Source of the DNA: CAXSEF01 sp050955025
GTDB taxonomy: Bacteria; Pseudomonadota; Alphaproteobacteria; Acetobacterales; Acetobacteraceae
Direction: 5' to 3'
NCBI GenBank assembly: GCA_050955025.1
Contig: JBPBQX010000265.1
Coordinates: forward strand, 1 to 28,696
DNA length: 28,696 nucleotides
Shown: piece after piece, positions 24,091-28,696 of the stretch
Layout of the letters: the number at the start of each line of letters is the position of its first letter
Position numbering within the stretch: position 1 is the first letter of the stretch
The notes under the pieces: model-generated
What the model was told of the DNA's origin: nothing
The model's database searches: none
The model's input: only the letters and a program-made list of their open reading frames with translations
Program-made: the position numbers and the translations under genes

Positions 24091-24657
24091 TCACACCAGG
24101 CCCTTGATCCGCAGCAGTCCGAACGCCGCGACCGTCACCATGCAGGTGATCCGCCCGTCCGAGATCATCGCCTCCACCTCGGCGAGCGGGAAGCGCCGCG
24201 CCACCATGTCCCCCTCGCTCGCCTCCCGCCCGGTCGCCCCCTGCGTCAGCGACGTCGCCACGAACAGGTGCCCGCGCTGGTTCGAGTACCCCGCTCCCTG
24301 GAACAGCGTCCCCACCTCCGCCATCGCGCCCGCGACCAGCCCGGTCTCCTCCGCCAGCTCGCCTGCCGCGACCTGCGCGGGCGTCGCGTCCGGGCGCTCC
24401 TCCCACATCCCCATCGGCAGTTCCCACATCCGCCGCCGCACCGGATAGCGGAACTGCTCGACCAGCGTGACGCTGCGGTCCTCGCCCAGCGCCGCAACCA
24501 CCACGAAGTCGTCGCGCTCCACCACGCCATACAGCCCGTCCGAGCCGTCCGGCCGCCGGATGACGTCCTCGCGCAGCCGCAGCCAGCGGTTCTCGTAGGC
24601 GATCCGGCTGGACACCGTCACGAACCCGCCGTCGTCGCGCCCCTCGGCATCATCCAT
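24091..24657 (-). CDS. NUDIX hydrolase, ADP-sugar pyrophosphatase-like
   Basis: A 188-residue NUDIX protein resembling ADP-ribose/ADP-sugar pyrophosphatases. SSRIAYENRWLRLREDVIRR (16-35) is the N-terminal strand of that subgroup, and VVVAALGEDRSVTLVEQFRY leads into the box. The box is atypical: GMWEERPDATPAQVAAG then ELAEETGL (100-107), so E103 and E104, which bind the metal, are present, but the position before ELAEETG is Gly rather than Arg and an upstream Glu is Ala. ATG 24657 is preferred to 24714 by family length. It lies directly upstream of glgC, so it may hydrolyse ADP-glucose to limit glycogen synthesis; this is inference. Confidence 0.83.
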   Translation of the reverse strand: MDDAEGRDDGGFVTVSSRIAYENRWLRLREDVIRRPDGSDGLYGVVERDDFVVVAALGEDRSVTLVEQFRYPVRRRMWELPMGMWEERPDATPAQVAAGELAEETGLVAGAMAEVGTLFQGAGYSNQRGHLFVATSLTQGATGREASEGDMVARRFPLAEVEAMISDGRITCMVTVAAFGLLRIKGLV

Positions 24658-24739
24658 GACCCGCCCCGCTGCCTCGAGCCGCCACGCTAGCACCCCATGC
24701 ACTCCGCGGGCCATGCCGCAAGACAGGCAAAGAAAGCGT

Positions 24740-24855
24740 GTTCTTTCTTGAAAGAAAGAACCAAAGAACTTTCCTCCACAAGAACCCGAACCCGCGCGAC
24801 GGCCTGAAGTCAAACAGGCAAAGTCTTTTTGCTTCTTTTTCCTCAGAAAAAGAAG
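24740..24855. terminator. Two AT-rich hairpins in the asparagine-synthase/NUDIX gap
   Basis: The 229-base gap holds two perfect inverted repeats. 24740-24761 has a 10-base arm GTTCTTTCTT and its complement around GA. 24832-24855 has CTTCTTTTTC, loop CTCA, and GAAAAAGAAG. On the minus strand the second is met first after the stop codon of the asparagine-synthase gene and is followed by CAAAAAG, so it could end that transcript. These A/T hairpins are unlike the G+C-rich train repeats and look like a separate repeat type. Confidence 0.55.
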
Positions 24856-24886
24856 TCTTTCTTCCTTTCTCCGCGTGAAGTCCGCC

Positions 24887-26680
24887 CTATGCTCCGAGTG
24901 TCGCGAACACGTCGCCGGCCGGCACCTTCCCCAGCACGTGGGTCCGGTGCCAGAGCGCGTAGAACAGCAGCGTCCACGCCGCGAAGCCGCGCGCCCGGTC
25001 ATCGGCGTGCCGGAACAGCGCCTCCACCCGCGACGGCTCGGCGATCTCCGCGACGCCCGGCTGTGCCGCCACCAGCGGCCCGAGTCGCCCGCCCTGCCCG
25101 GCGATCCACGCTCCCACGGGAACGGTGAACCCCTGCTTCGGCGCGAACGGCCGCGCGTCCGGCAGCGCGCCTTCCAGCCAGCGGCGCAGCAGGTACTTCC
25201 CCCGCCCGCCCTGCAGCTTGAGCCGGTCCGGCAGCCGGAACCCCGCCTCCGCCACGCCCGCGTCGAGGAACGGCGTGCGCCCCTCCACGCCGTGCGCCAT
25301 CAGGCACCGGTCGAGCTTGAGCAGCAGGTCGTGAGGCAGCCAGTCCGCGACGTCGACCGCCTGCGCCACGCCGAGCCGGCTGCGCTCGCCGCTGCCCGCC
25401 TGCGCCCCGGCCAGCGCCTCCGCCACGGCCCGCGCCTCGGCCGCCGCCATCCCGTCGCGCCACCCCGCCGGCCGCGCCCGCAGCACGTCGAGCCGGTCGA
25501 AGCTGCCGCGCCCGCGCATCACCCGCCCGCCCCGCCACCACGGCCGCATCGCCTTGCGGTAGCGGCCGTAGCCCGCGAAGATCTCGTCGCCCCCCTCGCC
25601 GCACAGCGCCACCTTGACCTCCTCGCGCGCGCGCCGCGCCAGGAACCACGACGGGATGATCGCGTAGTCCGCCGCCGGATCGTCCATGCACGCCACGATC
25701 TCCGGCAGGTGGCGCCACACCATCGCCTCCGTGACTACCACCGTGTCGTGCCGCGCGCCGGCCGCCTTCGCCACCGCCGCCGCCTGCGCCCGCTCGTCGG
25801 CTGTGCCCCGGACGTCGAACCCCGCGGTGAAGGCCCGCACCGGCGCCGCGTTCAGCCGCGCCATGCACGCCAGGATCGCCGCGCTGTCCACGCCGCCCGA
25901 CAGGAACAGCCCGTAGGGCACGTCCGCGCGCTGGTGGCGCTCCACGCTCGCCATCAGCGCGGCGTCCAGCCGCGCGAGCGCCGCATCCTCGGCGATCTCC
26001 TCCGGCCCGCCCGGCGGCAGCGCCTGGCGCCGCGAGCGCTCCATCACGTGCCCGTCCGAGACGCGCAGCGTCTCGCCCGGCAGCACCCGCCTGATCCCGG
26101 GGAAGATCGTCTCCTCGCCCGTGGTGAACTGCAGCTGCAGCAGCTCGTCGCGCGCCGCCGGCCTGACCTCGCGCCGGACCAGTCCCGCCGCCAGCAGCGC
26201 CTGCGGCTCGGAGGCGAACGCCAGTCCGCCGTCCACCGCCGCGGTGTAGAGCGGCTTGATCCCGAACGGATCGCGCGACAGCGTCAGGCTGCGCCCGCCC
26301 CGCTCGTGGATCGCGATCGCATACATCCCCTGCAGCGCGTCCGCATACGACGACGCCCCGTCGCGCAGCCACAGGTGCAGCGGCGGCTCGCAGTCGCTGC
26401 CGGTGGCGAACGCCACCCCCGGCATCGCGGCCCGCAGCTCGCGGTCGTTGTAGATCTCGCCGTTGGCCACCAGCGACGCCGAGCCCGCGAAGATCGGCTG
26501 ATCGCCGCCGTCGAGGTCCACGATCGCAAGCCGCGTGTGCACGATCGCCACGCGCCCGACCACGCTGTGCCCCGCCCCGTCCGGCCCGCGATGCGCCAGC
26601 GCCCGCGCCAGCGCCGCCACCACCCCCGGATCCGGCGGCTTCGCTCCGCCCGACAGCGCCAGCCCCGCGATGCCACACAT
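24887..26680 (-). CDS. Asparagine synthase (glutamine-hydrolysing), glycan-cluster type
   Basis: A 597-residue two-domain protein. Residues 1-~190 are a class II glutaminase: C2 nucleophile in MCGIAGLA, LAHRGPDGAG (28-37), RLAIVDLDGGDQPI (50-63), NGEIYND (73-79). The synthetase domain has the ATP-binding SGGVDS loop (261-266), ALCGEGGDEIFAGYGRYRK and GVEGRTPFLDAGV. Members make asparagine from aspartate, glutamine and ATP; homologues inside polysaccharide clusters often amidate or otherwise modify sugars. The start overlaps the upstream GT4 stop as TGATG. The last gene of the GT9-GT4-asparagine-synthase operon, it may amidate a glycan acid; asparagine supply is the alternative. Confidence 0.92.
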   Translation of the reverse strand: MCGIAGLALSGGAKPPDPGVVAALARALAHRGPDGAGHSVVGRVAIVHTRLAIVDLDGGDQPIFAGSASLVANGEIYNDRELRAAMPGVAFATGSDCEPPLHLWLRDGASSYADALQGMYAIAIHERGGRSLTLSRDPFGIKPLYTAAVDGGLAFASEPQALLAAGLVRREVRPAARDELLQLQFTTGEETIFPGIRRVLPGETLRVSDGHVMERSRRQALPPGGPEEIAEDAALARLDAALMASVERHQRADVPYGLFLSGGVDSAAILACMARLNAAPVRAFTAGFDVRGTADERAQAAAVAKAAGARHDTVVVTEAMVWRHLPEIVACMDDPAADYAIIPSWFLARRAREEVKVALCGEGGDEIFAGYGRYRKAMRPWWRGGRVMRGRGSFDRLDVLRARPAGWRDGMAAAEARAVAEALAGAQAGSGERSRLGVAQAVDVADWLPHDLLLKLDRCLMAHGVEGRTPFLDAGVAEAGFRLPDRLKLQGGRGKYLLRRWLEGALPDARPFAPKQGFTVPVGAWIAGQGGRLGPLVAAQPGVAEIAEPSRVEALFRHADDRARGFAAWTLLFYALWHRTHVLGKVPAGDVFATLGA

Positions 26681-27744
26681 CAGCGCCGCTCCACGCCGCC
26701 GAGGAACGCCCGCCACTGCGCCAGCACCGGCGCCTCCGCGTGCGCCCGCTCGAACTCCGCCCGCCCTGCCGCTACCAGCCGCGACGCCAGCGCCCGGTCT
26801 CCCAGCACCGCCCCGATCGCGGCGCCCAGCGCCACCTCGTCCTCCACCGCCACCAGCATCCCGGTGCAGCCGTCCTCGATCAGCTCCGCCGGCCCCGCCG
26901 CCGCCGCCGCCACCACCGCCCGCCCGGCGGAGAACCCTTCCAGCACCACGTTGCCCAGCGGCTCCTGCCGCGACGGGCACACGAGCACGTCGCACGCCGC
27001 CAGCAACCCGGCGCCGTCCTGCGTCCATCCCGGCAGGTGCAGCCGCTCCGCCACGCCCTCGCCGCGCGCCAGCCGTTCCAGCGCGACGCGTTCCGGCCCC
27101 TCGCCCGCGATCACCACATGCACCCCCGGCAGCCACCGCATCGCCCTGACCAGAACGTCGAACCCCTTGTTGCGGTGCAGCCGCCCGAGCGCCACCACCA
27201 GCGGCACGCCCTCCGGAACCGGCACGCGCCCTGCGCCGTCGCGCCCCCTCGGCCAGGCCGCGGCCCCCGCCAGATCCGGCGCGAAGTTCGGCAGGTGCCG
27301 CACCCGCGCTTCGGGCCAGCCCTGGAGCGCGATCCACTGCGCCAGCCCGCGCGTGTTCGCCACCAGATGGTCGCAGCGCCGGAACCGCGACAGGTCGTAG
27401 TACCCCCCCAGCCTCCCGGCCAGCACCCAGTCGCCCGCCGGTGCGAACCGCGCCGCCCGCCCCATCCACGCCACCGCCACCCGCGGCGCGAACCGGCGCA
27501 GCACCCTCCGCAGCCTCGGCCGCGTCAACAGGTCCAGCGCGCCGCCGAACCCCAGCTCGACCGGCGCCAGCCCCGCCGCCCGCAGCCGCCCCGCCCGCCC
27601 CGCATCCCGCCGGACCACCGGCAGCACGCTGTCGCCCCCCCGGTGCAGCGCCACCGACAGCCGCTCGAAGAACAGCTCCGCCCCGCCCTCCCGCGCCCCC
27701 GCCATGACCTGCGCCACCCTCACGGCTGCGTCCCCCCCGCTCAT
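26680..27744 (-). CDS. GT4-type glycosyltransferase
   Basis: A 354-residue GT-B glycosyltransferase. The N-terminal VRVAQVMAGAREGGAELFFERL (8-29) contains the acceptor-side glycine loop. VPLVVALGRLHRNKGFDVLV (180-199) starts the nucleotide-sugar domain, and SRQEPLGNVVLEGFSAGR (258-275) is the E-x7-E motif (E261, E269). It is very Ala/Arg-rich, as expected at this G+C content. The start overlaps the GT9 stop by four bases (ATGA), and its own stop overlaps the asparagine-synthase start, so all three are co-translated. Acting in the cytoplasm, it probably adds a hexose to lipopolysaccharide core or capsule. Donor and acceptor are unknown. Confidence 0.9.
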   Translation of the reverse strand: MSGGDAAVRVAQVMAGAREGGAELFFERLSVALHRGGDSVLPVVRRDAGRAGRLRAAGLAPVELGFGGALDLLTRPRLRRVLRRFAPRVAVAWMGRAARFAPAGDWVLAGRLGGYYDLSRFRRCDHLVANTRGLAQWIALQGWPEARVRHLPNFAPDLAGAAAWPRGRDGAGRVPVPEGVPLVVALGRLHRNKGFDVLVRAMRWLPGVHVVIAGEGPERVALERLARGEGVAERLHLPGWTQDGAGLLAACDVLVCPSRQEPLGNVVLEGFSAGRAVVAAAAAGPAELIEDGCTGMLVAVEDEVALGAAIGAVLGDRALASRLVAAGRAEFERAHAEAPVLAQWRAFLGGVERR

Positions 27745-28649
27745 GCCGGGACGGAAGCCCGCGCCAGCAGCGCCTCCGCCGCCCGCACCACCGCCTCGAC
27801 CGTGAGCGCCCCGATCGCCGCCCCGCCCGCCGGTCCCTCGGCCGCCACCGCCGCAGCGCAGCGCCCGGACGGCGCGTACTCCGACGCCGGCGTCGGCCCG
27901 AACAGCCCCAGCGTCGGCGCCCCCGCCGCCGCCGCCAGATGCATCAGCCCCGAGTCGTTGCCCACGAACACGGCGCAGCGCGCGAGGCACGCTGCCGCCC
28001 CCGGCAGCGTCAGCCGCCCCACCAGGTCCACCGCTCCCGGCAGCACGGCTAGCAGCGGCGCCGCCATCGCCCGCTCCTCGTCCCCCGGGCCCGCGAACAC
28101 CACCACCCTTGTCCCGGGGCAGCCCGCCAGCAGCGCCCGCGCCACCGCCGCGAACCGGTCCGCCGGCCACACCTTGCCCGCCCAGTTCGCCGTCGGCCCC
28201 AGCCCGATCCACCCCTCCCCCGGCAGCAGCGCCGCCGCCGCCGCCCGGTCCGCCTCCCCCGTCCACGCCACCGGCATCGGCGGCGGGTCGAGCCCCAGCA
28301 CACCCGCCAGATGCCCGAGCCGGTGCCCGGGCCGCCGCCCTCCCCGCATCACCCGCCGCCTGCGCGCCGGCAGCAGGAACGACAGCGCCGAGCCCCGCAG
28401 GTCCACCACCAGGTCCCACCACGTCGTCGCCGTGCGCGCCCACAGCGCCACCCAGTGCGTGTCGTGCCGGCGCTTCTCCACCACGAGCGTCGCCTCGCGC
28501 TGCGGCATCCGGTCGAACAGCCCCGCCGCCACCGGCCCGCAGGCCACCGTGATCCGCGCCTCGGGATACGTCCGGATCAGATGGTCCAGCAGACCGGTCG
28601 AGAGCACCGCGTCGCCGATGCGGGTTGCGGTCAGGAACAGGATGCGCAT
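27741..28649 (-). CDS. GT9 heptosyltransferase-like glycosyltransferase
   Basis: A 302-residue GT9 protein. MRILFLTATRIGDAVLSTGLLDHL (1-24, with D13 in the IGDAVLSTGL acceptor loop) is the family N-terminus. WIGLGPTANWAGKVWPADRF (147-166) corresponds to the ADP-heptose-binding strand, and VGNDSGLMHLAAAAGAPTLGLFG (229-251) is the diagnostic C-terminal motif. The family transfers heptose or related sugars from ADP-activated donors to lipid A-core, although many members use other sugars. ATG 28649 is the first gene of the three-gene overlapping operon. It is smaller than Escherichia coli WaaC/WaaF (~320-350) but complete. Repeat copy D lies ~35 bases upstream at the window edge. Confidence 0.9.
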   Translation of the reverse strand: MRILFLTATRIGDAVLSTGLLDHLIRTYPEARITVACGPVAAGLFDRMPQREATLVVEKRRHDTHWVALWARTATTWWDLVVDLRGSALSFLLPARRRRVMRGGRRPGHRLGHLAGVLGLDPPPMPVAWTGEADRAAAAALLPGEGWIGLGPTANWAGKVWPADRFAAVARALLAGCPGTRVVVFAGPGDEERAMAAPLLAVLPGAVDLVGRLTLPGAAACLARCAVFVGNDSGLMHLAAAAGAPTLGLFGPTPASEYAPSGRCAAAVAAEGPAGGAAIGALTVEAVVRAAEALLARASVPA

Positions 28650-28681
28650 GGCCGGCGTGTAGCACGGGAGCAGGCGGACAG

Positions 28682-28696
28682 GGCCAGAGGCTCCGC
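28682..28696 (-). repeat. Dispersed hairpin-train repeat, copy D, truncated by window edge
   Basis: The final 15 bases, GGCCAGAGGCTCCGC, are the reverse complement of the GCGGAGCCTCTGGCC arm of copies A and B. The remaining portion lies beyond the right edge. It sits upstream of the GT9 operon. Confidence 0.55.

Noticed and set aside
24875..27400. Long plus-strand frame opposite the asparagine synthase
   Set aside because: Arg/Pro/His-rich shadow with no domain; the minus-strand gene is unambiguous.

Overview
The window is G+C-rich chromosomal DNA from what is probably an alphaproteobacterium, most likely Acetobacteraceae-like. This is inferred from codon usage, gene content and the hairpin-rich intergenic repeats; there is no rRNA or marker gene here to prove it. 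Coding density is normal, with 25 well-supported protein genes, one weak small ORF and one tRNA-Phe(GAA). The one strong departure from the base composition is a ~1.1 kb AT-rich stretch at 14188-15265.

Layout. (1) 1-2683: the start of an aspartate-aminotransferase-like gene, a fumarylacetoacetate hydrolase-family enzyme, an exported cupin and a cytochrome b561. (2) 2858-5226: an overlapping gene pair, an unfamiliar fold-type-I PLP enzyme followed by a short ParB-fold protein that resembles free-serine kinases (SerK/SbnI) rather than partition proteins. (3) 5219-9468: glutamyl-Q tRNA(Asp) synthetase, a GT87-like membrane glycosyltransferase, a small metallophosphoesterase and an exported transglutaminase-like protein. 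(4) 9649-14187: a DUF3597 protein and a four-gene row of exported proteins with phage-structural-protein flavour (two paralogues, a beta-rich protein and an SGNH hydrolase), read out of the AT-rich stretch. That stretch abuts the 3' end of tRNA-Phe, so this whole segment looks like an acquired island. (5) 15469-19583: a surface-glycan gene set with a GT4, a zinc-ribbon protein and a methyltransferase/GT9 fusion. (6) 20013-21338: dihydroorotase. (7) 21445-24657: NUDIX hydrolase, glgC and an actinobacterial-type glgA, a glycogen or maltose-1-phosphate module. (8) 24887-28649: an overlapping GT9, GT4 and asparagine-synthase operon, probably for glycan assembly and modification.

A dispersed repeat made of four or five consecutive short hairpins occurs three times in full (1344-1531, 5158-5285, 21372-21488) and once partially at the right edge. 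It lies hard against gene ends and supplies the last 15-22 codons and stop codons of three genes, including both members of a convergent pair. The most interesting items are the PLP-enzyme/serine-kinase-like pair, the exported phage-like operon in its AT-rich island, the repeat acting as a donor of protein C-termini, and the methyltransferase/GT9 fusion with an inserted beta-rich domain.
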